Positions 33,370-43,143 of a stretch of DNA of 57,734 nt are shown here, in pieces. A program made the position numbers and the translations under genes. Origin of the DNA: Bacillota bacterium (GTDB taxonomy: Bacteria > Bacillota > Clostridia > Christensenellales > CAG-138); NCBI GenBank assembly GCA_023399275.1, contig JAEWQH010000038.1, positions 1-57,734 of the forward strand, written 5' to 3'. Each line of letters begins with the position of its first letter. Within the stretch, counting starts at the first letter, position 1. Below the pieces are notes generated by a model, which was not told the origin of the DNA, ran no database searches, and saw only the letters and a program-made list of their open reading frames with translations.

Positions 33370-34083
33370 TTACTCCGCCTTCTCCTGCCGCGCGGCCGAG
33401 CCGTTGCCCGGAAACGAGCCGACATGCCGCCGGAGGTTCTCCTCCAGGTGCAGCGCAAGCTCGTCGCCTTTTCGCTGCTCCAGCAGGGAGATATAGCGTC
33501 GGTGCTCCTCCTGCATCTGCTCGGGATACATGGGGTTGAACGCCGTGCGCATGCGCAAAAACGCGATGCTGTCCCACAGCGTGTCGATCATCTGCATTAA
33601 ACGGTCCATCTGACAGGGGCGATACATGCTCATGTGAAATTCGCGGTTGAGCCGGTACATCTGCTTGCTGTTCTCGAGGCTGATCGGCTTTTGACCGTAC
33701 TCCTCCAGCTGATCCTGCAGCGTGCAGAGCTGCTCCAGCTCCCCGCGGGTGATGTTCGACGCCGATATGCGCCCCGCCAGCGGCTCGAGCACACTGCGCA
33801 GCAGATACACCTCGCGGATCTCATCGCTCGAAAGCTTGCGCACCGTGCTGCCGACATAGGGAATGCTCTGCATGAGCCCCTTTGCGCAGAGCATGCGCAC
33901 CGCTTCGCGCACGGGCATGCGGCTCACGCCGAAGCGCTCCGCCAGCTCGTCCTCGCTGATGCGCTGCCCCGCCTCCAGCGTTCCATCCATGATCCAATCG
34001 GAGATTTGCTCGCAAATCAACTCGCTCATGCGTTTGTTGTTCAGTTGGATCTTTGCGACAGGCAGATCCTGCTTCTTCTGCAT
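33370..34083 (-). CDS. GntR-family (FadR/FCD) transcriptional regulator
   Basis: 237 residues. N-terminal winged helix: ISEDELAERFGVSRMPVREAVRM (only its core cited), followed by the FCD all-helical ligand domain with metal-type residues (LNREFHMSMYRP, EEHRRYISLLEQR). FCD regulators usually sense sugar acids or other carboxylates, fitting the RuBisCO-like cluster upstream. It is last in the cluster, with its own TATAAT promoter covered by an 11-bp inverted repeat, so autoregulation is likely. Confidence 0.88.
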   Translation of the reverse strand: MQKKQDLPVAKIQLNNKRMSELICEQISDWIMDGTLEAGQRISEDELAERFGVSRMPVREAVRMLCAKGLMQSIPYVGSTVRKLSSDEIREVYLLRSVLEPLAGRISASNITRGELEQLCTLQDQLEEYGQKPISLENSKQMYRLNREFHMSMYRPCQMDRLMQMIDTLWDSIAFLRMRTAFNPMYPEQMQEEHRRYISLLEQRKGDELALHLEENLRRHVGSFPGNGSAARQEKAE

Positions 34084-34107
34084 TCTGCTTCCTCCTGTTG
34101 GATACGT

Positions 34108-34135
34108 ACGGATTGTATTATAGCATACGATCCGT
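34108..34135 (-). promoter_or_regulatory. gntR promoter with overlapping operator
   Basis: Two 11-bp arms (ACGGATTGTAT and ATACGATCCGT) match at 10 of 11 positions, separated by 6 bp. The perfect -10 TATAAT (34117-34122, minus strand) lies between and within the arms; the -35 is weak (TTCACG). The layout suits repression by the GntR protein itself. Confidence 0.65.
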
Positions 34136-34146
34136 TTGCGCGTGAA

Positions 34147-34782
34147 TCACCCTTTCATCGTTTTTTCAGAATTGTCCAGAATCTCGCGCAGGGAAGCGAT
34201 CTGCGCGGTCTCCTCCACCAGCTCGGCCGTGTGCTCCGCCTCGATGATATCCTTTCCGACCGCCACCACTCCGTGCCCGCGCAGGATAAACGCGGTGAGC
34301 TTCGGGTTGCGCTCAAACAGCGCGCGCACGATGGGCACATGCTCCGTCAGCAGCATCGGCGAGTCGATATCCAAAATCGGGATGTCGTGCCCAAGCTTGA
34401 GCTTGACGTGCTGCGTCGTCATGGGCAGCATGTCGTGCCGGTAGGCATAGGCCACCGCCCAGGGGCTGTGGCAGTGCATCACGCCGCCGATTCCCGGCAG
34501 CAGCTCGTAGAGCATGCCGTGCAAAACCACCTCGCGCGTGGGCTTCGGGTCCCCTTCGTCTATGCGCCCGCCGTCGAGCCGCGTAACCACAAATCCCTCG
34601 CCCTCGCTCGTGCAGTCCGCAAACGAGCCGCCGCTGGCCTTGACGACCATATGCCCCGCTTCGATGTCCCGCGCAGAAAGATTTCCGCCGCTTCCGGTCT
34701 GTATGCCGCGTGCGTAGGCGCGCTGCGCCGCCGTGTTGAGCAGCGCATAGAGCGTGCGTCTGTTGCTATTGTATCCCATCAT
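34147..34782 (-). CDS. Class II aldolase/decarboxylase (FucA/OtnC-like)
   Basis: 211 residues. GSGGNLSARD (residues 30-39) binds phosphate; E84 (in PTREVVLH), H103 and H105 (in MHCHSPWA) and H170 (in RGHGVV) are the zinc site. Family members include fuculose-1-P aldolase, ribulose-5-P epimerase and OtnC, the 3-oxo-tetronate-4-P decarboxylase. Neighbouring tetrulose-phosphate isomerases favour a four- or five-carbon sugar-acid phosphate as substrate. Start MMGYNS follows a GGGAG site. Confidence 0.8.
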   Translation of the reverse strand: MMGYNSNRRTLYALLNTAAQRAYARGIQTGSGGNLSARDIEAGHMVVKASGGSFADCTSEGEGFVVTRLDGGRIDEGDPKPTREVVLHGMLYELLPGIGGVMHCHSPWAVAYAYRHDMLPMTTQHVKLKLGHDIPILDIDSPMLLTEHVPIVRALFERNPKLTAFILRGHGVVAVGKDIIEAEHTAELVEETAQIASLREILDNSEKTMKG

Positions 34783-34811
34783 CGTCTTCTCCCTGTTCGT
34801 AGCGGTTTGGG

Positions 34812-35585
34812 TTATTGCTTTTGCTGCCAGAGCGGCAGAACCTGGCGAATCAACGCATCGAACTTCTCCGCTTCCCACGCCGCGCGGCCGGTAAAGAGGC
34901 CGTCGACGCCGGGCTGCACGATCAGCTCCTCCGCGTTTTGCGGGTTGACGCTGCCGCCGTAGAGCACGGGGATGCGCGCCCCGGGGAAGCGCGCCTCCAG
35001 CGCGGTGCCGATGCTCGCGTGCCGCAGGCGCACATACTCCGCCGATGCCGGCACGCCGTTGACGCCGATCGCCCAGACCGGTTCGTAGGCCACCCAGACG
35101 CGCCCCGCGTCCGCCGCGGATACGCCGCTAAGGCCGATCTTGAGCTGCATGCGCAGTATCTCGTCCGAGATGCCCGCCTCCTTCTGCTCAGCCGTTTCGC
35201 CGACGCAAAGCAGCGCGGTAAAGCCGTGACGCAGCGCGCTGAGCACCTTTTGATTCTCCTGCGCATCCGTCTCGCCAAATACATGCCGCCGCTCGCTGTG
35301 GCCGATCTCGACGATATCCAACCCGAATTCCGCCAGCATCAGCGGCGAGACCTCGCCGGTAAACTGCCCCTGCTCTTCGGGGTGCATGTTCTGCGCGCCA
35401 AGCAGGATCGCCTTGTCGCGCACCGTGTTCGCCGCGCGCTCCAGCGCCGGGTAGGAGGGGATGACAAACAGCGTCACCTCACCCCGCAGGTCCTGCGTAA
35501 GCGTCTGCAGCGCAGAGAGGTACACCTGCGTCTCGGCAGCCGTCTTGTACATCTTGAGGTTGGTGCCCATCAAAAGCGGTTTCAT
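34812..35585 (-). CDS. Triosephosphate isomerase-like protein (possible L-erythrulose-1-P isomerase)
   Basis: 257 residues, TIM barrel. Catalytic residues are kept: K11 (GTNLKMYK), H96 (IGHSERR) and E168 (AYEPVWAIG). Differences from glycolytic TIM: the Trp of the NWK motif is Leu, and the flexible loop after WAIG reads VNGVPAS rather than TGKTA. The same kind of loop occurs in EryH/TpiA2, which interconverts L-erythrulose-1-P and D-erythrulose-4-P. With the RpiB-like gene next door, this function is more likely than glycolysis. Confidence 0.8.
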   Translation of the reverse strand: MKPLLMGTNLKMYKTAAETQVYLSALQTLTQDLRGEVTLFVIPSYPALERAANTVRDKAILLGAQNMHPEEQGQFTGEVSPLMLAEFGLDIVEIGHSERRHVFGETDAQENQKVLSALRHGFTALLCVGETAEQKEAGISDEILRMQLKIGLSGVSAADAGRVWVAYEPVWAIGVNGVPASAEYVRLRHASIGTALEARFPGARIPVLYGGSVNPQNAEELIVQPGVDGLFTGRAAWEAEKFDALIRQVLPLWQQKQ

Positions 35586-35603
35586 GCGGACCTTCCCTTT
35601 CTC

Positions 35604-36080
35604 CTAAGCGGTCGGTTCCTTGCGGCTCGCGCCGTCGATGCTGCGCATGCAGTCCACTTTGGGCTGCGAGCTGCCGCCCGGGATATACTCCAGCGCGAGC
35701 CACTCGCGCAGGATCTTCTTGGCCAACTCCGGCCCGATCACGCGCGCGCCCATGCAGATCACGTTTCCGTTGTTTGAAAGACGCGAGCGCTCCGCCGAAA
35801 ACGAGTCGTGACACACGGCGGCAAAGATGCCCGGAAACTTGTTGGCGGTCATCGCCATGCCGATCCCCGTGCCGCAGAGGATGATGCCTTCTTTTTGGTA
35901 GCCGCTTGTGATGATGGCCTCGCAGACACGCTCCGCCACCTCGGGATAGAGCGTTTGATCCTGCGCGCTGTCTACGCCTACGTCCTCGTAGGGGATGCCG
36001 CTCTGCTCGAGCACGCCGATCAGCGTGTTTTTGAGTTCTACCGCCGCATTGTCGCAGCCGATGACGATTGGTTTAGCCAT
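35604..36080 (-). CDS. RpiB/LacAB-family isomerase (possible D-erythrulose-4-P isomerase)
   Basis: 158 residues. The active-site loop ILCGTGIGMAMTANKFPGI holds Cys69 as base; CHDSFSAERSRLSNNGNV supplies the sugar-phosphate site. It is close to EryI/DerI-type proteins, which turn D-erythrulose-4-P into D-erythrose-4-P, and less like ribose-5-P isomerase B. It sits between the RuBisCO-like protein and the TIM-like protein, with 18-nt spacing to the latter. Confidence 0.8.
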   Translation of the reverse strand: MAKPIVIGCDNAAVELKNTLIGVLEQSGIPYEDVGVDSAQDQTLYPEVAERVCEAIITSGYQKEGIILCGTGIGMAMTANKFPGIFAAVCHDSFSAERSRLSNNGNVICMGARVIGPELAKKILREWLALEYIPGGSSQPKVDCMRSIDGASRKEPTA

Positions 36081-36121
36081 AGCGTTTCTCCTGCCTTTTC
36101 AAATCGATCTTGTGTTGCGCC

Positions 36122-37366
36122 TCAGCCGCCGTAGCCGCCGAGCACCGCGGACAGCGGCGGACAATCCCGCGCCGCATCCTCAAGCAAAATCCCCGCGTGG
36201 GCGGCCTGGACCGCCGCCATAGTCGCCTCCGCGCCGGCGCGCGCACCCATCGGATGCCCCTGGATCGCGCCGCCTACGCCGAGCACGACGTCGCTGCCGA
36301 GCGCGCGGATTACCCCCGCGAGGTTCAGCGGGGTCACACCGCCGCCGACGACCGTGAGGATCGGCTGAACCTGCCCCAGCGGCAGCTTCTGCTTCTGCAC
36401 GGTCTTGCAAAATTCCAGATACCCCTTGCTCCCCGGAGCGCCCGGATACATGGTCATCACCATGTCCGCACCAGCCAGCCGCGCCAGCGTGCCGAGCAAG
36501 ACGGGGTTCGCGTAGCCGAGCCAGGCCGAGCTCATCATGCCCGCGCCCGCATAGTGCGCAAGAAACGCCAGCTTGCCGCCAAACTCCTGCGTCAGCTCGC
36601 TGAACGCATCCAGCCCGGTGGTCACGAAGTTGACCATCGCCATCTTCGCGCCCTCCTGCACGAGCATGCGCGCGCACTCTCGCATGTAGGAGGGCCGGCC
36701 CGTGATGTTTGGGATATAGAGCGGCGCGCTGCCGCGTTCCTCCGCGACGAGCCGGGACACCTTTGCGTACGCACGCACGCGCTGTGCCACGGATAAAATC
36801 GGGATTTCGGCGAGCACCTCGTCATCCTTGATGAGATCCACCCCGCCGGCCGCGCTCTGAAAAAACAGCTTTGCGCCCTCTTCGGCGCTGTAGCCGATGC
36901 AGGGCTTGATCATGTTCAGCACGAGCGGGCGTCCCTGCACACCTGTCAGCGCGCGCACGCCAAAGACCGACTGCGCCGGGCCGCGAAAACGCTTGAGCGC
37001 CGCCTGCGTCAGCGCAACATCGAGCAGCTTGACGCACAGCGCGGTCGAGACGTCGTTTCCCACCAGCGCGGTCTGCAGCATGGCAAAGCTCGGCAGGTTG
37101 TGCGCCGGAAACGCCACGCGGAGCACCGCACAGACAGGCTCGGCCGGGATGAGCTCCAGCGAGAGCACCCGCGCCTGATAGCCCTCCACCATGGCGCGTG
37201 TGATGCCGGGCAGCTCGACCCAGGTACCGACCGTCTGCCCGATGGCAAACCTGCCGGCACGGGCGAGCGCATCCTGTTCGCTCACACCGCTGATGAGATA
37301 GGTCGCAATCACGTAGTCGCCGCCGTGAATATTCTCTTCGTTATCGTACGGAAGATCGAAATACAT
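36122..37366 (-). CDS. RuBisCO-like protein (form IV)
   Basis: 414 residues. The carbamylation motif is intact: GGVDLIKDDE with K180, D182 and E183. K154 (NMIKPCIGYS) matches the catalytic Lys175 of RuBisCO, while the second Lys of that motif is Cys. H271 occurs in LAHYAGAGM without the adjacent Arg; the C-terminal phosphate site VGGGVTPLNLAGVI and GVGGAIQGHPMG are present. Loop 6 lacks the usual GKLEG lysine context (YPGAPGSKGY). True carboxylation is thus unlikely. Family members include MtnW enolase and the OiaX/OiaT enzymes acting on 3-oxo-isoapionate-4-P; the context favours the latter. Confidence 0.88.
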   Translation of the reverse strand: MYFDLPYDNEENIHGGDYVIATYLISGVSEQDALARAGRFAIGQTVGTWVELPGITRAMVEGYQARVLSLELIPAEPVCAVLRVAFPAHNLPSFAMLQTALVGNDVSTALCVKLLDVALTQAALKRFRGPAQSVFGVRALTGVQGRPLVLNMIKPCIGYSAEEGAKLFFQSAAGGVDLIKDDEVLAEIPILSVAQRVRAYAKVSRLVAEERGSAPLYIPNITGRPSYMRECARMLVQEGAKMAMVNFVTTGLDAFSELTQEFGGKLAFLAHYAGAGMMSSAWLGYANPVLLGTLARLAGADMVMTMYPGAPGSKGYLEFCKTVQKQKLPLGQVQPILTVVGGGVTPLNLAGVIRALGSDVVLGVGGAIQGHPMGARAGAEATMAAVQAAHAGILLEDAARDCPPLSAVLGGYGG

Positions 37367-37427
37367 ATCGTTGTCCCTTTGTCCGGCCTCGCCCGAGACC
37401 GGGGTTTACTCTGTGCCCGCGCCCCGC

Positions 37428-38660
37428 TCAGTCCGCCAGTAGCCGCGTCATCTCCGCATACGCCGCCTCGCTAAACGCCTGGTCGAAGAAATGCGCGTCC
37501 AGCTCCACGAGCCGGATGTCCTTTCGCAGCCCTGTGCGAATCGTCTCAAAAACAGCCCGATCCACCGCCGGATCGTGGAGCTTCTGCCCCGGACGGGTAT
37601 CGCTGCGAAGCCCCTGCAGCGGGAGGATGACGCAGAGCTTCCCTCTATGGCGGTTGAGCCGCTCGGCAAAGAGCACAGCGCCGCGCGCAGCCTCCGCCTC
37701 GGTGAGCTTTACGTGTGCGATCTCGCTGTTGTGCAGCACGTATTTGCGCGTCTCCGGCTTGCCCAGCCGGCCCGCAAAAAACTCCTCCGCCGATATGTCG
37801 ATGAAGTCCATGCCGCCCGGTGCGGCAACCATCGGAATCCCCTGCTCCGCCGCGGCCAAAAGGCGGTTTGCCGCACCCGCGGAGAAGCCGAAGCCGAATA
37901 CGTCCTGCGAGATGATCTCGTGTGTGGAGAGATCCAGGCTTGCGCGGATCAGCCCGTCCCGGATCAGCTGCTCCATACAGCGCCCACCAACGCCGGTGGA
38001 GTGAAACGTGACCACGCTTTTTCCATCCCGTTCCAGCAGGCGCACCGCGCCGACCACGCCGTCGTTGGTGGCGCCCATCATGCTCGCCGCGATCATGGGC
38101 TTGTCGGTCGGAAGCGGCTTGCCGCCGTATCGCACCATGCCCATCACAGCCGCAGCCGCGTTGGTCAGCACCGTTTCAGTCAGGGGGTTAAGCCCCGCAA
38201 TGTCCGCCACGGAGGGCATAACGGTGATGTCCCGATCGCCCACCAGCAGCTCAAACGGACGGTTGCCGCTGGCCACGGTGGAGAGGATCAGCTTCGGAAC
38301 GCCGACGGGCAGCGCGCGCATCGCCGCGGACGCCATACGGGAATTCTGCAGCCCGCCGATGCCCAGCGCGCCGTCGATATTGCCCGTTGCATACAGACTG
38401 GAGACGATCTTGACCACGCCCGTTTCCATCACGGAGATCGCCTCCGCGCGCCCGGCAAGACGCACCCGCTCGATCGTGCTGCCGCCCGCCATCGCGATCT
38501 CGCGCGGGGAGACGGCGGCTTCGTAGGTGTAGCCGCCCTGCGTCGAGAGGTCGACGCTCAGCGCGGCAAACCCCTCGCGCCGGATCAGCGCGCTGAGAAA
38601 CTCCATTTCCGCCTGCTTCGTATCGGCGCAGGCGATGACGGCGATGGTCTTTTTTTTCAT
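37428..38660 (-). CDS. Tm-1-like ATP-binding protein (UPF0261)
   Basis: 410 residues, full-length UPF0261. Starts TIAVIACADTKQAEMEFL; the family motif TFHSTGVGGRCME lies at 218-230, and AAPGGMDFIDI and FAERLNRHRGKLCVILPLQG follow. The plant homologue Tm-1 binds ATP in this domain; no bacterial reaction is established. In other clusters it is paired with a PEP-hydrolase-like TIM-barrel partner, not seen here. In this operon it is the only protein with a predicted ATP site apart from the transporter, so it might phosphorylate or activate the substrate. Confidence 0.85.
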   Translation of the reverse strand: MKKKTIAVIACADTKQAEMEFLSALIRREGFAALSVDLSTQGGYTYEAAVSPREIAMAGGSTIERVRLAGRAEAISVMETGVVKIVSSLYATGNIDGALGIGGLQNSRMASAAMRALPVGVPKLILSTVASGNRPFELLVGDRDITVMPSVADIAGLNPLTETVLTNAAAAVMGMVRYGGKPLPTDKPMIAASMMGATNDGVVGAVRLLERDGKSVVTFHSTGVGGRCMEQLIRDGLIRASLDLSTHEIISQDVFGFGFSAGAANRLLAAAEQGIPMVAAPGGMDFIDISAEEFFAGRLGKPETRKYVLHNSEIAHVKLTEAEAARGAVLFAERLNRHRGKLCVILPLQGLRSDTRPGQKLHDPAVDRAVFETIRTGLRKDIRLVELDAHFFDQAFSEAAYAEMTRLLAD

Positions 38661-38700
38661 TGAAACAGTCCTTTTGCCGCGGCGGCGGCGAATCCGGGGA

Positions 38701-38738
38701 TCCGGTGACGGGCGCGCACCGCGACGTCCGTCACCGGA
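38701..38738 (-). other. Intercistronic stem-loop
   Basis: A perfect 11-bp inverted repeat (TCCGGTGACGG with its complement) over a 16-nt loop between the lactonase-like and Tm-1-like genes. There is no U-run. It may adjust relative expression by processing or partial attenuation. Confidence 0.5.
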
Positions 38739-38746
38739 ATGCTTGT

Positions 38747-39556
38747 CTATTTACCAAGTCCGAATATGGGGGTCTTCTCCATCCGGTTCATCAGGTTGGT
38801 CTCGTGCGTGAGCAGGATGCGATCCAGGCTCTCCGCGCGCTCCTTCGTGATCTCCAGACTTCTCCAGCATTCGATGATGTTCGCAAAGCGCCCCGGCGGG
38901 GTCACGTCGTAGCCGATCTCGGGGATGGCGTTGAAGTTTGCCATGCGGAATGCGGAGTCGCCGCCAAGGATGTATTTGCCATCCAGCGTATCCACCTCGA
39001 TGGACATGTGTCCCGGCGAATGGCCGAAGGTCTCAAACGTGCGCACGCCGGAAACGATCTCGGTCTCGCCTTTGCAGGTATCCACCTTGATGCCCTCAAA
39101 GGGGCGCGTCACGCCGAGGAAGGGATGCTCGTAGCTCTTGTAGTAGAGCGGGATAGGATCGAGCGCAAAGGCGTACTCGCGCTCATGGGCGATGAACGTC
39201 GCATTCTTGAAGTGATCCATATAGAAGATGTGATCCCAGTGCATGTGCGTAAAGAGCACATAGTCCACGTCTTCGCAGGGGATGCCAAGCTTGGCAAACT
39301 GCTCGTGGATCGCCTCTCCTTCGCCCTGCCAGGAGCCCGGATGATGGTATTTATCCGCGCGTTCCGTCCACGCCATTCCGGTATCGACGAGGATCTTCCT
39401 GCCTTCGCCTTCTATGAGGAAGGTCAGCACGGGCAGGGCTTCCTTTTCGTCGGAGATGTTGGGGATATACTTGTGAACCGAGTGATGATAGTGGTATTGC
39501 TTGGGATACGTGGGCACATAGCCCGTGTTGATGGGCCGAATCGTGTAGTTTGCCAT
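38747..39556 (-). CDS. Metallo-beta-lactamase-fold hydrolase (AHL-lactonase family)
   Basis: 269 residues. The two-metal motif HMHWDH (104-109) is intact, with GHSPGHMS, GGDSAF (D200) and a C-terminal His in LLTHETN. This is the AiiA/AttM lactonase subgroup, with its insertion and no signal peptide. Placed between transporter and catabolic genes, it more likely opens a sugar lactone than a quorum-sensing signal. It has a GGAGG site before the ATG. Confidence 0.8.
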   Translation of the reverse strand: MANYTIRPINTGYVPTYPKQYHYHHSVHKYIPNISDEKEALPVLTFLIEGEGRKILVDTGMAWTERADKYHHPGSWQGEGEAIHEQFAKLGIPCEDVDYVLFTHMHWDHIFYMDHFKNATFIAHEREYAFALDPIPLYYKSYEHPFLGVTRPFEGIKVDTCKGETEIVSGVRTFETFGHSPGHMSIEVDTLDGKYILGGDSAFRMANFNAIPEIGYDVTPPGRFANIIECWRSLEITKERAESLDRILLTHETNLMNRMEKTPIFGLGK

Positions 39557-39613
39557 GGTTTAACCTCCGAACCTTTTCGTGTTTTATCGCGTGCGCGCCG
39601 AGACGAATCGGCG

Positions 39614-40579
39614 CTATGCGCGCGAAAGCTTTTCGCGTTTACTTCTCGTGAAGATATCCAGCCACACCATGAGGATGATCACGATGCCGACCGCCATCGA
39701 CTGCAGATAGCTCGACACGCCGATGACGTTGATGACGTTCATGATGATGGTGAGCACCAGCGCGCCGATCACCGTGCCGAAGATGCCGCCTTCCCCGCCG
39801 AGCAGCGACGTACCGCCCATGACCACCGCGGCGACGATCTGCAGGCCGTAGGAGTTGCCCATGTTCGCGTCCGCCGCGTTGAGCCGCGCGGTGAGCACGA
39901 TGCCGCCGATGGCGGCGGTGATCCCGCAGATGACGTAGGCGATGATGATGTTGAGCACGCTGCGTGTAGCGCTGTACTTTGCGGCGTAGGCATTGCTGCC
40001 GAGCATGTAGATATTGCGCCCGAGCGTGGTTTTCTGCAGCACGAAGTAAAGGATCGCCGTGAGCACGATGGCGATGATGACCGGGATCGGTATGCTGCCG
40101 ACGTAACCTACGCCGATGGGCGTGAAGTTGCGCGGCAGATCGTAGATGACCTTGCCCTGCATGACGATGGTCGAGATGCCGAGCACCACCATGTTGGTGC
40201 CGTAGGTCGCGACAAACGGCGGCAGCTTGAGGATGCCGACGAGCAGCCCGTTGAATACGCCGATGAGCGCGCCGACCAGAAGGCCGACGAGGATCACGAC
40301 CGGGATGGATACGTCGAGCAGCAGCAGCTGCGCAACGGTGCAACCCACAAGCGCCGCGCTGTTGTTGATGGAAAGATCGATCCCGCCGGTGAGCACCACC
40401 GCCGTGAGCCCGGAGCTGAGGATGAACAGCACGCTGGTCTGGCGCAGCACGGTGATCAGGTTATCCGCGGTCAGAAACGAGGACGTGATCAGGCTCGATG
40501 CGATCACGACGAATACGAGCACGGTAACGCTGATGGCATATTTCGACTGCAGAAGATAGGTTCCTATTTTCTTCATCAT
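39614..40579 (-). CDS. ABC sugar transporter permease
   Basis: 321 residues, RbsC family, with about ten membrane segments, VLTGGIDLSINNSAALVG and AVVMGGTSLLGGEGGIFGTV near the C-terminus (ATPase contact). Adjacent to a second, different permease, so the channel is probably a heterodimer. Confidence 0.88.
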   Translation of the reverse strand: MMKKIGTYLLQSKYAISVTVLVFVVIASSLITSSFLTADNLITVLRQTSVLFILSSGLTAVVLTGGIDLSINNSAALVGCTVAQLLLLDVSIPVVILVGLLVGALIGVFNGLLVGILKLPPFVATYGTNMVVLGISTIVMQGKVIYDLPRNFTPIGVGYVGSIPIPVIIAIVLTAILYFVLQKTTLGRNIYMLGSNAYAAKYSATRSVLNIIIAYVICGITAAIGGIVLTARLNAADANMGNSYGLQIVAAVVMGGTSLLGGEGGIFGTVIGALVLTIIMNVINVIGVSSYLQSMAVGIVIILMVWLDIFTRSKREKLSRA

Positions 40580-40588
40580 GGCTTCTCC

Positions 40589-41535
40589 CTACTCCTCCTG
40601 CCTGCGTTTGATGTATGCATCCAGCATGATGGCAAACAGCACCACGATGCCGATGATGGCGGTCTGGTAGATCGAGGAAACATTCATCATGACCAGCCCG
40701 TTTTTGAGGATCTGAATCAGCAGCACGCCAAACACCGTTCCGCCGACGCCGCCGCGCCCTTCGCGCATGCTGGTGCCGCCGAGCAGAACCGCCGCCACGG
40801 AGTTGAACTCAAACCCGTTGCCGACGATGGGGTTGCCGCTCTCCACGCGGCAGGCGAGCAAAAAGCCCGCGACCGCCGTCATAAACCCGGTGTAGGTAAA
40901 CGCCTGAATGGTCGCAAGATCGGGGCTGTAGCCGGCGACCTTGAGCGACTCCGGATTGCCGCCCATGCTGATGACGCGCGCGCCGAAGCGCGTGTACTTC
41001 AGCAGCACCAGCGTCAGCGCAAAGCACCCGATCGCAACCCAGAGGATATATGGCACGCCGAGGAAGCTCTCCTTTGATATGATCTTGTAGATCGCGTGCT
41101 CGTGGTAGACCGACGAACCGTTGGACGTTACCAGCGCCACGGAGTTGAGGATATTCTGCATGCCCAGCGTCGCGATGAATGGCGGCAGCTTCATCTTCGC
41201 GACGATAAGGCCGTTTAGGAATCCCGCGAGAACGGAGGAGCCCATCGCAAGTCCCAGCGCGGCGCCGAGCGGCAGATTGCTCTTCATGAGCACCACCCAA
41301 ACGACCGTCATCATATTCAGCGACGCGCCGAGCGAAAGATCCGTGCCCTGCATGAGCACGATGAGCGTCTGTCCGCAGGCGACGACAAACAGCGGCGCCG
41401 CCTGGATCAAAATCGAGATGAAGTTGCTCGCCGTGAAGTAGTTCTTTGTGTTGATGCCGTAAAACACGAGCATTACCGCGATCATCCACACCGCGGGAGG
41501 AAGACTCCCGGCGCGTTTTTTGAGCGTTTGTATCG

Positions 41536-41539
<4 letters not shown>
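40589..41539 (-). CDS. ABC sugar transporter permease
   Basis: 316 residues, RbsC family, with LMQGTDLSLGASLNMMT and AAVLLGGTSMREGRGGVGGT. Start MTIQTLKKRAG overlaps the ATPase stop (ATGA). The frame is open far upstream but that part is antisense noise to the ATPase. Pairs with the following permease. Confidence 0.88.
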
Positions 41540-43050
<1,511 letters not shown>

Positions 43051-43083
43051 CCAAAAACCCCCTAAAGTGAATACCTGCCGCGT

Positions 43084-43115
43084 GCGGGACGGCGGCAAAA
43101 CGGCCGCCGCCCCGC
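43084..43115 (-). other. mRNA stem-loop after the binding-protein gene
   Basis: 13-bp GC-rich stem with one mismatch (GCGGGACGGCGGC against GCCGCCGCCCCGC) and a 6-nt loop, in the gap between binding-protein and ATPase genes. No U-run. It occupies the same place as the stem-loop in the rhamnose transporter operon. Confidence 0.55.
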
Positions 43116-43143
43116 GAGGATGCCTGTCGGATGTGGTCAGGCT

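Noticed and set aside
36122..37366. A true CO2-fixing RuBisCO
   Set aside because: Loop 6 and the His-Arg pair are changed, there is no phosphoribulokinase nearby, and the context is sugar-acid breakdown.
38747..39556. Quorum-quenching lactonase
   Set aside because: The fold fits but the operon context points to a sugar lactone; not claimed as primary function.
38660..41077. Very long plus-strand open frame (805 codons), rich in His, Asp and Arg
   Set aside because: It is antisense to the lactonase-like and permease genes. The composition is the mirror of GC-rich coding sequence and no domain is recognisable.
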